Source of the DNA: Symmetrospora coprosmae
Taxonomy: Eukaryota > Basidiomycota > Cystobasidiomycetes > Symmetrosporaceae
DNA: 64,000 nucleotides
Assembly: GCA_008802785.1 (NCBI GenBank)
Contig: VUYT01000007.1
Location: 186,001-250,000, forward strand
Direction: 5' to 3'
The notes under the pieces: generated by a model
Database searches by the model: none
What the model saw: only the letters and a program-made list of their open reading frames with translations
What the model was told of the DNA's origin: nothing
Translations under genes and position numbers: made by a program
Part shown: positions 35,013-46,642 of the stretch, piece by piece
Layout of the letters: every line of letters begins with the position of its first letter
Position numbering within the stretch: the stretch's first letter is position 1

Positions 35013-37592
35013 ATGTGTGGCTTTTCTGCCGTGCTCTACACGAGCGGAAGCGCTCCGCCAGATGTCGTCGAGGCGGACTTACAGAAGTCGCTTGAGTACC
35101 TGACTCATCGGTGCGTCCGAGTGTGCGCCGCCGCTCCCCAGTCACTGCACCAACGCAGAGTTTGACGAAGCTCCTACCAACCTTAATATGTCAGGGGACC
35201 GGACTCATCTGGGATCTACGTCAACCCCGCCGGCACCGTCGGTGAGGAGAGCCACGCGGCGGGCAGACTGGTTTCATCGGATGGCATTCCTACTGACCGA
35301 ATCGATATGTCATGAACAGGCCTTGGCCATGTGCGACTGTCAATCATCGATCTCGCTACAAGTCAGCAGCCCCTCTCGGACGAAGATGACAAAATCTGGG
35401 CCGTCGTGACTGGCGAGCTCTACGATTTCGAGCGCGTGCGCGAAGAGCTCAAAGCCGAAGGAGCCGTCTTCAAGACCAACGGAGACTCTGAGCTCCTCAT
35501 CCAGCTGTAAGTGCATTCGCGAACGAGACCGTTTGGCATTGGCTGACGTGCGTCATCCCTGACAGCTACAAGATTCACGGCCTGAACGCCGTGCTCCAGC
35601 TACGTGGAGAATTCGCCTTCGTCCTGTGGGACGAACGAAGGAAGCACCTCTACGTTGGCAGGGACCGATTCGGCATCAAGCCGCTGTACTTCCTCGAGAC
35701 GGGCCAGAAGTTGCTCATTGCCAGCGAGATCAAGGCCTTCATCCCGATGGGATGGAAGCCGGAGTGGGACGTGTCGAGCATAATGTCTTTCGGGCAGTCG
35801 CACGATGATCGCACAAATTTCAGAGGGGTTCGCAAGGTGTGTGCCAACCTTCCTCGACGGCTTGCGGGTTTGCCTAATGCGTGTTCTTTCGCGACAGCTC
35901 CAACCTGGCCACTACATGATTGCCAGGAAGCACTCTCCCTTGGTCGTCCGGCCTTATTGGGACTACTCGTATCCCGATGCGCGCAAGCCAGAAACACGCT
36001 CGGTCGACGAGATGGTGCAAGGTGTGCGAGAGCACTTGCTCGAATCCGTCCGACTCCGTTTGCGCTCGGATGTCCCTCTTGGCATCTACCTCTCCGGCGG
36101 CCTCGATAGTAGCTCCCTCCTCGGCATCGCTTCTTATTTGCTGAAGAAGGAGAATCCGGACGCCAAGGTGACAGCCTTCACCCTCTCCTTTCCTACGGAA
36201 AACGGCGAAGAATCGGCCTACGACGAAGGACCCATTGCGAAGAGATCAGCAGACGCTGTTGGTGCAGATATGAAGGTCCTCTGCCCATCGGAGCAGGATC
36301 TGATTGAGGCCTTTGAACGCGGTATCTGGCATTCTGAACTCGCTCTCAGCGATCTCGGCGGTGCAGCAAAGCACCTTCTGAGCGCCCTGGTACAGAAGGA
36401 GGGCTACAGGGTGGGGTTTAGCCCAGAGCTCTGCTCTGCAGATCGACGGCACTGCTGAACCCTATCGCACATCCCGACAGGTGGTCCTAACCGGCGAGGG
36501 CGCCGATGAAGTCTCTGCTGGATACGCCATGTTCCTCGGAGACTACCTGCGTGCTCCAGATCTCGCATCCGGCTCGCTCGGCATCGATCTCCCAACTGAC
36601 GAAGAACGCCTCCGCATGCTCACGGAACTCGAGTCGAACCCGCTCGACATGGGAATGACGCGCATGTCTTACGACGACAGCAAGGTAGCTCGCTCCATCC
36701 TGGGCGGCATCAGCACGCATCGACACTTTGCAGTCGCTGTCCCGCCATCGGATCTGTTCACGGCTGCTGCGCGTGAACAGGCTGGGGAGGTAGATGGCGC
36801 CGCAACCATCGCCGAGAACATCAGCGGCGTGGCGCGCGCCAATGCTGTCGATGGTACATGGCACCCGCTTCACGTTGCGCTCTACGCAGAGGGCAAGAGC
36901 ACGCTCGCCAATGTGCTGCTGAATCAGCTTGGTGACCGCAATGAGATGGCACATTCGATCGAAGGTAGACTGCCCTTCCTCGACCACAAACTCGCAGAGT
37001 ACCTCAACGGACTGCCTCCGTGAGTGTCTTCTTAACTCGGTGGATCCGCGTGCGAGTCTGACCCCCGCTGCCTGTGAAACTAGTTCCGTCAAGATCCGAC
37101 CGATGAGGCAGGACGACGGGTCCTGGGCCTTTGTCGAGAAGTGGATTCTTCGCGAAGCTGTCAAGCCTTTCATCACGGAGGAGCTGGTGAGTGGCTGTAG
37201 TCGCTCAGACTTCCCTGCATTGTCGCTGATACAGACACGTTCGGCAGTACCTGCGCAAGAAGGCGATGTTCACCGCCCCGCTCCAGGAAAAGTCTGACAA
37301 GCCGAGCAAGGAGGATGAAGGGGGCAAGAGCCAGCCTAAGCCCATCATCGATATGCTCAGGAAGCAGCTTACGCGCAACAACATCAACGCTCTGGGCTTC
37401 ATCGATGCCGATCAAGTCGAGAAGCAGTTCAATTTATACCTCAGCGGAGACTGGACTGCTGGGTACGGCGGCCTGCCCAGGTGTCTCCGCATCTGCCTCC
37501 TCGTCTATTCGCTCATCGTCCTCGGCAAGCGCTTTGGCGTTGCTCGCTGGGTAGCCGACGTCGAGCAGCACGGCCGCGCCAATGGTTTCTAG
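35013..37592 (+). CDS. Asparagine synthase (glutamine-hydrolysing)
   Basis: Two-domain enzyme that makes asparagine from aspartate with glutamine and ATP. It begins MCGFSAVLY, so Cys2 is exposed as the class II amidotransferase nucleophile after Met removal. Further glutaminase motifs are RGPDSSGIYVNPAG, LGHVRLSIIDLA and GDSELLIQL. The synthetase domain has FAFVLWDERRKHLYVGRDRF, the PP-loop YLSGGLDSSSLLGIASYL and VVLTGEGADEVSAGYAMF. Introns lie near 35112, 35242, 35507, 35837, 36418, 37021, 37186 and others; those checked close in phase. The pattern (GIKPLYF, RDRFGI) matches AsnB-type bacterial-like enzymes as well as fungal ones, and the length (about 680 residues) is at the long end. It may serve general asparagine supply; no biosynthetic partners are next to it. 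Confidence 0.92.
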
Positions 37593-37839
37593 TATGGACA
37601 CTGTCTGCCCCCTCTCCGTACCCCGTCCGTTATTAGCCTCCTCGTCCTTGCGTAGTGCTGTCACCGTTCACTGTAACGTAGAAGCCCTCTGATGCCTGTC
37701 ATCCTGTGCCTGCCCCGCATCTCTGTGTCTGTCGAGCGCCCCTTCACGTGCAGGTCTCTTTCCCACCCTTTGGAGTGCGTTGGCCCGTCGACACGCCGTC
37801 GAGCTCTGCTGAAGGCCCCTCCAGCTCGATGCTGCCATC

Positions 37840-38973
37840 ATGACGGACCCAGATCAGCTGCAGAGTAGTCTGCCCCTGCCCGTCTCGACAGAGCTGCTCA
37901 ACCTCCTCGACTCGTTCTCGCGTCACACGTTGGCCATCTTTGACGACCTGTCCGCTCCTCAGCATGTGGCAGCAGCAGCGCCAGCGGCAGCTCCGACCCG
38001 CCCACTAAGGGACAGTGCACCACCTGCTTATGCAAATGAACACGCCATGCCATTCGCTACCTCACTGCGGTCGCTCAATGCCCTCTCCGACCTCGACGAA
38101 CAGCTAGCATCCCTCCTGCACAAGGCAAAGAAGCACGAGGCCAATCAGAGACGCATCGAGGCGCTCGAGGAGGAAATGGTCAGATACGAGAGCGAATGGA
38201 GGGCAGAGATCATTGCGCTAGACGCGGACCGGAAGCGGCTGGGCAGGTTGGTAGCAGAAGGCAGGAAGGACCGCGAGAGAATTGAAAAGGCGGCGCAAGG
38301 TGGGTCTGCTTACAGAACTGACTGAATCGCAAATAGCCGGAGAGGTACGCTGACAGTTGCTGGCGCGCACATGCAGCCCAGCTCAAGCCGTCCACCATCC
38401 TGTCATACGCTCGCATGCTGGCGCCATACACATCCGCCCCTCCCCGCCATATTCGCTTTGGCACAGCGGCCGAGACGGGCGAACAGCGTGCTGCGTACCA
38501 GCAGAATCCAGCCTCCATCCCTGGGGCTATCCTGCCATACCCGAGCGAAGAGGTCATGCGGCAGGGCCGACTGGCTTTCGCCGAATCGGGCGATGTAGGC
38601 GAGACAACGAACATGACTGGAAGTGGGTGCTTGCTGTCCCCACCTGTTGCAATTGGGCCCTGTAGCGGTTTGGTTTCAAACCAGCTCACACCTTTTTGCA
38701 ACAATCTCGTTACTTTTTCCCGTCCCTCACAGCCAAGCCTGCGTCTCCGAAGGTTGGCGACATATCAACAGCTTTCGCCGGCGCTCAACCCGTGCCGAAA
38801 GCCAGCGATATCACAAGAAAGCCGCTTCATGCAATGCAGAAGCCTCCTCCTCCTCCGGACGACGAGGAGGACTTTGGCTTCGATCTGGATCTGAATCCAG
38901 GTCAGCCCTCCTGCATGCACCCACTTAGCCCACTTCAAGCTGACATGCCATGTCTAATCATGCAGATCTGTAG
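37840..38973 (+). CDS. MED4: Mediator complex subunit 4
   Basis: Subunit of the Mediator middle module, acting in the nucleus with RNA polymerase II. Exon 1 from ATG 37840 has TELLNLLDSFSRHTLAIFDD and a coiled coil with LDEQLASLLHKAKKHEANQR. After an intron near 38300-38375, the conserved MED4 segment reads LKPSTILSYARMLAPYTSAP, then an ILPYPSEEVMRQGRL motif. A further intron leads to a Pro/acid-rich tail (PPPPPDDEEDFGFDLDLNP), and the last intron is followed by only three codons before the stop at 38973. All phases close. MTC1 follows on the same strand after 346 bp. An open frame runs through this intergenic gap into MTC1, but MED4 homology ends before it, so I keep two genes. Confidence 0.9.
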
Positions 38974-39319
38974 GGGAGTGCTCGCTCAATCCAAGAATCA
39001 CCCAGATGACACGGCAAGTGCACCGAGTGGCACTATCCGGTCGCGCGGGAAGAGGTCCTGCTCGCGGAGTCGCCTAGGTCTCGACCTTGGCGTTCTCAGC
39101 AGATGCCTCCCCAGTCAGGTTGTTGTTGTCATATTTGAAACTGGCTGCTCCCACATGCCATCGATGCAAGCTTGTCGGTGCCGGTTTGATCTCCGCCTCG
39201 ACTTGCTGCGGGTCGCCTTGTTGCCACCTTGCCTCCTGGCCCCGAGCTACCCCACCGAGGCCTGTCTCCGCTCTCATTGCTTCGACCCACCAGAGAATAG
39301 CGACCGCATCTACGGGACA
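38974..39319. other. Intergenic region MED4 / MTC1
   Basis: A 346-bp gap. It is open in the MTC1 frame, but the sequence looks non-coding and MTC1 homology starts at 39320. Confidence 0.45.
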
Positions 39320-41245
39320 ATGTCGCGACCATCGACGCCCTCGGCCAAGTCTGGCGCCGCGGCTGGTGCTGCTGCCGGGTCGTCATCCCGTTCGCACCGC
39401 GAGGACGTGCTGCAGTTCCTCGACAACCTCGACGCGTACGACGGGGACAGCGGCAAAGCACAGCACGCCAAGACGGGCAGCACGTCCTCCCTGGCTGTTT
39501 CAGGCGCAGCTGGTGCAGGCAACGCTGGCGCTGGCGCTGCCGGTGCTGCTGGCAAGGCAGGCGCAGGAGGCGCCTCCGTCGCTCAGGGCGAGGACGCCCA
39601 GTCCGTGCTCGACTTCTTGGACGAGATTGTCACCTCGCGGGACCGCAAGGCACCTGCGCCGAGCACAGCCAGCAAGCGGACTGCCGTCTCCTCCGCGACT
39701 AAGGACGGGCTGAGCCGCTCCTCGTCCCGGACCACCCTGCGCGATGGCACGTCTGGCGTGCGCAAGTCGACAGAGTCGGCCAGGGGTTCGTACCTGACAC
39801 CGGCAAACCCGCCGTCAGCCGCCGCGAGAAGCACAGCTGCACAGTCGCAAGGAAGCAGCACGCCCGCGCAGGCTGCAGAGAAGCTGCAGGAGGCGCCACT
39901 CCCGCAGGACGCGGCACAGGCCGCCGATAGCGCACCACCAACAGCAGGAGGGTGGGGATGGGGATCTGTCTGGTCGCAGGCAAGCAACGTCATACAGCAA
40001 GCTCGCACCGTCGCAGAAGAGGTGGGCTCTGTTCCTGCTTGCAACATGTGTAGATCCTGGCGCCGAAACTGGGTGGGAGTTGACCCTTTTGTGCGAACTC
40101 GCCCGCAGCAAGTAAGCAAGAACCTGCCCAAGAACATCCCGACATCCATCTCTTCTCTTCAATCACAACTTCCTGTATCGCCATCCTCAGCTTCAGCTTC
40201 GGCGTCTCAGGCAGCCTCAGCTGCCACGGAACAGGCGCAGAAGTGGCGCTCGGGTATGCTGAACATGCTCTCGAGCCACGTCGACATCGACAAGCTCCGC
40301 CGCGACATCACAGAGACGGGTCTCAAGGCCATGAACGAGATCATCAATGCTGTGGCCCCGCCCATCAGCGAGCACGAGGTCATCCAGGTCAACCTCAGCC
40401 ACGACATGCTGGGTTACGAGGGCGTGGAGACGCTCGTCTATCGAGCGTTGGCCAAGGTGAGCTTCATAGCCATGTACAGACAGTGCTGATAAAGGTGCTG
40501 AAGTGCGGGACGTGTGGCCAAAACGCAGGTCATGGAGCAAGTTGACGGAGGCGACCTTGTCGTGAACCGGGGCAACGCGGAGGATCAGCCTGTAGCTGGC
40601 AGTGGAGGCGTCAACGCCGACGGAGAGGAGGAGCGGAATCTGAACTCGGTGGAGGGGTTCACCGAAGCGTACAAGCTGGCAGAAGCAAACCTGGAGGCTC
40701 TCATCAAGAAGAATTACCGCAAGCCAGAGAGCTCGGGCTCGGGAGAGCAAGCGGACGGCGGCAAAGGGCACGCGCGGACTGGAAGCGCTGGCATCACGGT
40801 TCCAGTGACCATCTGCCCTGTCTTTATGCGGATTCAGCCTGTCCTTGCGCCTCTGCCTTTCTCGTCTGGTGCACAGGCAACCCCGGCTGGGACGCCAAGC
40901 GCAGGCGCAACCTCGCAGACAGCCAGCAGCAGCGACGACCCTCACCTCTACTTTATCCTCCTCCTGCGCGACCCGACGAACGAGCTGGTGCACAAGTCGC
41001 TGACGCAGTCGATGCCGAGCAAGTGGCTCGACATTCCCTTTGAGGAGAACGAGTGGGTCGAGGACATTATGGTCGACGTCATCCGCAGAGGGGTCGAGAT
41101 TGTCGGCGAGGAGTACGTCAAGGGTCGGATGCACGGACGCCTGCTCAAGAATGCGCCGCAAGCCGAGACGCTGTTTGAAGAGCAGGAGGAGGGCAAGGAT
41201 GCCAATGCCGGCGGGGATGATGAGAAGGTTGAGGGATCGCAATGA
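39320..41245 (+). CDS. MTC1: Maintenance of telomere capping protein 1 family
   Basis: Member of the fungal Mtc1 family; in yeast the protein is cytosolic, possibly linked to COPI vesicles, and named from a telomere-capping genetic screen. It has the family's split signature: the N-terminal EDVLQFLDNLDAY and SVLDFLDEIVTSRD, then GGWGWGSVWSQASNVIQQAR, and a C-terminal globular part with LHSHV-type helices and FILLLRDPTNELVHKSLTQS. The linker between is rich in Ala, Gly and Ser with simple repeats. Introns are near 40021-40110 and 40456-40528, closing in phase (VAEE/QVSKNLPKN and RALAK/VMEQVDGG). The length is about 600 residues, longer than yeast Mtc1 because of the low-complexity linker. Confidence 0.88.
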
Positions 41246-41523
41246 GAGGAAACGCTGGCTGGCTCCGCCCGCCTCGACTGTTGTATGCATGGATAGTGCA
41301 GTGGGATCTAATGACTGTAGAATGGTCGTACTAGCTATCCTCCACAGCTCGAGCGCGCGCCTGTCCTCCCCGGTGGCGGCTCTCTGCCATTTGAGCTCTC
41401 GCTCCGTGCCCTTGCCTCCGTCCTCAGTCATCAGCCAGCTTTGCTCTGCCCATCCAAGCGAACCCGCACAATCGCTATCGCTGCCAGTATACATCAGCGT
41501 CGTCGTCTTCCTTGAGCCAAGCC

Positions 41524-43170
41524 ATGCAATACGCTTCCACATCCACCGCCGCGTCCGTGTCTGGCGGCAGCAGCGGCTCGCGGCCCTCGACGGCCATGGG
41601 CTTGACCCCGACACAGACGACCTTCTCCTCCTCCTCGCCCGCAACACCAGCGACGTCTGCGGCATCGACAGCTGCTATGGCCAACGCCAACGGCAATGGG
41701 AAGGGACGCGAGACCGTCACCACCGGGTTCGGGACGAGCGAGGGGATCTCCGGTCTGACGGCGGCGGGATCGCAGGCGACGGCGACGGCCAGTGGAGCCG
41801 ATGCGACTGCAGGAGGGAGGAGGAGCAGCAGTGCGCAGAACGGCGCAGGCGCAATCGAGGACGACGCGGACGAGGATGCAGGGCTGCTCGAGTACCTGGT
41901 GAGTGCGCAGTGCGGCTGGTTTATGCACCCTTGCCGTCAGGACGGGGCGGCGATATGGGGTCCATCCGTTTCGGCCTAAAGCTGACTTGCCGTGTCGCCC
42001 GCCTTATCTTTGCCTATAGTATCAAAGAGGCTTCATCAAGTGGGTCGCTGCATCCCGGGCTCCGTGCTGATCTCAAGCCCCGCTCCATGCTCACGTTCCT
42101 GCGCCTGTGTCCCTTCCGTCTTCTCGCTTGCTCAGCGGCGACTTTTCCGACGTCCAGCTGCACTTCCGACCAGACAGGCACCCTCTCAAGCTTCACTCGC
42201 TCGTTATCAGCCGCTCGCCGACGCTGCTACAGGAGTTGCGGCATCCCCAGGAACAGCAACGCGATATCTTCTGCTCCATCCAGGACCGCGAAGAGATCAC
42301 CGATGGTGCGTTGACTATTGAGAATATCGTGCCATCGTACAACCCTCTGATATGACTGACACTATCTTCCCGTCCGCAGAAGCATTCCAGATCAGCATCA
42401 GCTACCTGTACTCGACCCGGGCCCTTGGACACGTCAACATGTCGAACGCAGCTGCAGTGCTCTCCGCTGCGACCCTCCTGCAGCTGCCGAAGCTCGCAGC
42501 TCACGCCTTCAGGATCTGCAGGGAGAATATAGGCAGCCTCGTCAGCCCGAGTGACGTCAAATACTGGATTGCCTACCTCGATCGCGAGAAGAGCAGGTCG
42601 GCAGGCGCTGTGCAGAATGGCAAGGAGAGGGAGGAAAGCTACAGTCAAGAACTCGAAGAAGGGCTCATGTAAATCACCCCTCGGCGCCGCTTTCCGCTTT
42701 TCGAAGACTACTGAAGCTGATGACTCTCTTGCTCATGCAGGCACCGTCTAGTCGTCACCCTGCCAACCTCGCTGCACGCCTTCTCAACGAGCGTACCGAC
42801 TGCACAACAGGCGGAAGCGCAGACAATACTGCAGCACGTCTACTCAGCGCTGCCATTCGACATGTTCAAGGCGGTGCTCGAGTCCCCCTCCCTCGGGACA
42901 TCAGGAGACTCAGGGGCCAGCGGGGCAGGCCTGTCCGACCAGACCCGATTCGGGCTCGCAAAGAAGTGCATCCTCGAGAGGAAGAAGACCCAGGCTGCTG
43001 CCAGTCGCGCTGCCGCGGCGCCCGGAACCGGCGCGGGAGCGCAGGACGCAGCGCCCCAGGCGGACGAGGAGAGCGTCGTGCTCGCGTTCGGGTCCGGCAA
43101 TGGGAGCAGTAACGTACAGATCGTAAAGAAAGCCAAAGCTGGCAGGAAGCTCTGGAAGGTGAACAGCTAG
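41524..43170 (+). CDS. BTB/POZ domain protein with a 20-nt microexon
   Basis: Probable adaptor or chromatin-linked protein of unknown partner. The N-terminal 125 residues are Ser/Thr/Ala-rich and disordered. The BTB fold begins on a 20-nt exon near 42020-42039 (YQRGFI) and continues after the next join as NGDFSDVQLHFRPDRHPLKL, followed by HSLVISRSPTLLQEL, the typical BTB strand-helix core. Further exons give FQISISYLYSTRALGHVNMS, a helical BACK-like region, and a C-terminal stretch with Ala/Gly runs and a basic end (KKAKAGRKLWKVNS). Introns near 41900, 42040, 42305 and 42669 all close in phase. The microexon is required because neither neighbour supplies the GF motif that precedes the SDV of BTB domains. 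It is convergent with the seven-helix gene B. Confidence 0.85.
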
Positions 43171-43563
43171 CGGGTATGTCGTTTGCGTCAAGCCGGCTTT
43201 CCAAAGCCATGAAAGCAAAAGCGCAGGTCGCGGCGATCCTCGACGGTGCGCTCAGACGTGTGATAGCGGCGTGGATCCAGGATGCAGTCCTCATTGTTGC
43301 GTACATCCATCACGCTCCGCAAACGGCCCTGTCGGCGCCATCGCCTATAGCAAGGGCCACGGAAGCCCAACAATGAAAAGAGTGCACGAGGCATGCCAAA
43401 GGAGTTGCTGTTCTACCGAACCATGACCAGTACAATGAATGCGATAATGCTCGATTCCTCGCTTACGCGAATATCTGAACCTGATCTTTACCCAGAAGAG
43501 CGAATGAAACACGCCAGGCGCCTATACTCCGAACCTGAATACTACTACGAACAGTTCCATGCC
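43171..43563. other. Convergent 3' region, BTB gene / seven-helix gene B
   Basis: A 393-bp region between two convergent genes; it should hold both terminators. No gene is supported, although a plus-strand frame at 43393-43770 is open across the end of gene B. Confidence 0.4.
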
Positions 43564-45386
43564 TCAGACAGACGCCTTCTTCATGCTCGATGCGTCGTCC
43601 TCCACCCCGAACGCGCTATTCTCGACAACAACCTCGTGAACCTGGCTCACGACGATCCCCGTCTGTCGGGATACATCGGCCTCCTCCTTTGGGTTGGCCG
43701 CCAGATGAAGCGGGATCTCAAAGGTCGTGTTGTGCAGGATGGTCCTTATCCGTGTGTCGTAGCCGGCTGACCGTTTGTTTGCGCGCCGCGAGCGCAGACT
43801 GTCCATCAAGTAGAGCACCACCGACGGCAGGCCGACAAGCAGAAATGCCGTGGCGTTGTAGCTGTGGAGCATTACGAGCAACTTGTCGCCGTCTACTGCA
43901 TTGACTGCGCCTAGCGCCTGGAACAATGCCTAGAGCCGTAAAGAAGTGAATCAGCGAGAGGCTATTGCGCACACGTGATGTGCCTCCCGCAAACTCACCT
44001 CACTCGTATAGATGAGGATCATGGCCAGATATAGAGCATGATGTGTCGCATCATGCTTGAGGAGCACGCGGAGCCGCTCGATCTTCTGGCCCGTTTCCAC
44101 AATCTGCGAGTCGATGATCGCCGCATAGCGATCCGGCATCTCGGTCGTCGGCTGCACGATCTCGAGGTTGCCAAAGGGCTTGTCAAACCCGTATGTCTTC
44201 GGGCTGTCGCGGCCGTCAAGCAAGCGTATCGTGCTGAACTTGCCGCCGCCATGGCCACCCGACCTGCCCTTGTCATCGCTATTGCTGCTGCTGTGTGCAT
44301 CGCGGTCCCGTGGCCGGCCACCGAGGAGGGTGGTGACGTGCCGCGAATGTGCCTCCTCCGACAGCGAGCGCTCCAAGCGCGTGATCTTCTTGCGCACCGC
44401 GCGGTCTAGTAGCGCGTAGGGAATGGCGCCTCCGATGATCCAGAGAGCGCACCAGATCGAGTAGACTATGCCGCCGTGCCGGATGCCCGCCTTGAGCCTG
44501 TCCGAGGTGTGTACTGGTGTGGTAGAGGGAACGATCAGTGTCTGTCTGATTCGCACGATGCACAGGAGCCACGTACGCAGCTCTGCGATCTGAGGCGCGA
44601 GACCTGCTAGCAGAGCCTGATCGTTTGCAGCCTGCGCCGCATCGATAGTCGCAACGACGGCATTGACGTCTGTCGTCTGCTTTGCCGTGTACTCTGCCAG
44701 CATGAGAGACGGCCACATGATGCTGCCGACCGAAGCCGCGACGAGGAGCAAGAGGAGGCCCGCGAGGAGTGACACGCCCATGAGGCCTCTGCGGCGCAGC
44801 GATCCGGCGCCGAGGAGGTAGTTGCGGCATAAGGGCGCTTGAGCCACGATGTTGATGAAGATCAGATGAGCTGTGCAGACCAGAGGCATAAGGGACATGA
44901 ACTGGAACCCGCCGGCGAACCACGTCCACTCGTGCCGGGCATTGCAGTGCATGACGAGGGCGGTCAAGATGATCTCGACTGCAGAAGGAGCGTATCCCGT
45001 CAATATAGGGCGGCCCTTGCAGAAGTCGGGAGCACTCACAGACGGCAAAGACGGCGAAGAGAATTGGGGCAAAAGTCCGGAACTCCAGTCGCGTCATGGC
45101 AGAGTCCTTGATGAGGAAGTTGATTCCGCCATTGCGGGCCCGGATGAGCAGGGAAGCGATCGCGATGAGAACGACGACGCCACAGAGCGCAATGACGGCA
45201 ATGGCGCCGCGGTCCCAGGCTGGATGCGTCGGGTAGACGTGACCGATGAAGTAGGCCCGAAGGCCATCGTATACCGAGACTCCCGCTGGCTACGGTTGCA
45301 TTGCATCAGTGCCGTCGCATGAAGAGAGAGCCGGAGTACCACGCGCTCACAATGTGAGCGATGATCTCATCAATGGCCCCAGCCAT
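43564..45386 (-). CDS. Seven-transmembrane-helix protein of unknown function, B
   Basis: Integral membrane protein of about 560 residues. The start (MAGAIDEIIAHI) at 45386 joins over an intron near 45350-45295 to PAGVSVYDGLRAYFIGHVYP. Seven helices can be seen: AIAVIALCGVVVLIAIASLL; a second around FAPILFAVFAVVEIILTALV; FAGGFQFMSLMPLVCTAHLI; VSLLAGLLLLLVAASVGSIM; IVYSIWCALWIIGGAIPYAL; and two near the C-terminal end, one of them interrupted by the last intron (near 43998-43930). Between helices 4 and 5 lies a helical charged stretch of about 80 residues, and between helices 5 and 6 a Ser/Gly/Asp-rich loop of about 110. The helix-4 SIM, the long helical insert and the basic run after helix 5 (RAVRKKITRLER) are also seen in protein A, suggesting distant kinship. 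No named receptor family is recognised. Confidence 0.85.
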
Positions 45387-46642
45387 ATTGGGCGGCCAGC
45401 TAGAAAGAAAGGCGAATGCGATAGGTAGCGAGCGGAAGACAGTGGGACCGAAACGATGGACAGGATAGGAAAGAAGCGGACTGGGAGAGGATGAGTGGAG
45501 AGGAAGGCAAAGAAGAGCACGACCACGCTCGGCAAATAGAGAGAGAGAGCGGGGCTGCGGGAAGCGAGAGGAAGGGGCGAAGCGCCGATAACGCCACTGT
45601 TCGCCTCCCCAGCCTTGGCCCGGTGCCCGCAGGAGCTTCTGGCGGGAGATCAGCGAGCCCCTTGACGGAGTGGCAGCCGCGGAGGAGTGTACCATGTGCG
45701 GGCGCAGAACACTCTCGGTCTGGCTTTGGGCACCTGGGCGGACGTCCCGCAAGAAGGACGGGGCAAGAGAGGAGGGCTGAATTCGAAGGCGGGAGAGCGG
45801 AGGCGAAGGGGGACAAATCGCAGTCAGGAGATTACGACTGTCAGTGTCAGCATGTCAGCCCGAGAGCAGGGCCAGCTCTCGATGAAGCTTGAAGGGCCTG
45901 GACGACTGCGAGACTGAGTCCCACGTTGCGCGCGAGCTTCAACGCGATGACGATAGCCTGAACCTTTTAGAAATGCGCGTTGGGCCCGGCGTCTTCCCAC
46001 AGGTGTGCGCAGACTAGAAGACATCTTCTGATCAGCCATGCGCAGTCGTGGCTGTGTGATCTGGCGCGAAGAGGGCAGAAGGGTGCCTTCCGACCTGACC
46101 GCCGCGCGCGAGTCGCCTTCTTGCCCCTTCGCTTCGCCTCCTCTCTGCTCCGCTCCCTCCAGAAGTTTTCGACACTAACAACCGCAAATCAGTGACAGCA
46201 ATGCAGTACAGTACAGCTTAGCACACCATCGTCACGCCCTCTCCCGCGTCTCTCATACACGACCGTCACACGCTCTCTAACACTCTGGAACGCTCGGTTT
46301 GTCCCCTCGGTCCTTCGGGTCCGCTGGGCCAGACGGTGTCCCTTCAGTGTTGAAGGGACACCAGCATCCCACGCGGCGAGTATCCTCATTTTCCGAGCAG
46401 CAAGATCACATCCCAAAAGGGTGCCCGGCACGTCTTCCGCTTGCTCCCTCGCGGGGCCAAGCTGGAGGCGGGGACTGGGCCCTTTCCGCTGCTAGACACC
46501 TCTGCCAATTTCCGTCGGCAGGCTCCTCTCCTCAGGGATGAGGGTTCTGCTTTCCCCCGTGGACGGTGGAGGTCAAAGTATCGCGGGATATCCTTCTCTC
46601 CTGTTGTGCTTGTGTGATGGAGTGCAATAATCAATCCGATTG
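45387..46642. other. Intergenic region between seven-helix gene B and ALG13
   Basis: About 1.26 kb containing the promoter of gene B and the 3' region of ALG13. It is rich in short purine/pyrimidine runs (45400-45560) and has a perfect hairpin listed separately. No gene is supported; I looked for RNA genes and recognised none. Confidence 0.4.
46335..46362. repeat. Perfect 12-bp inverted repeat (hairpin)
   Basis: GGTGTCCCTTCA, a four-base loop GTGT, then TGAAGGGACACC: a perfect 12-bp stem, about 280-310 bp past the ALG13 stop. It has no T-run, so it is not a bacterial-type terminator; it could be a protein-binding palindrome or part of an RNA. Confidence 0.8.

Noticed and set aside
38696-40489. 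Open frame joining the end of MED4 to MTC1, suggesting a fusion
   Set aside because: The MED4 tail ends with a spliced stop at 38973, and Mtc1 homology begins at the ATG at 39320; the frame between is open by chance.
40217-41665. 482-codon open frame antisense to MTC1
   Set aside because: The plus strand has clear Mtc1 motifs and closing introns; the antisense frame is a shadow.
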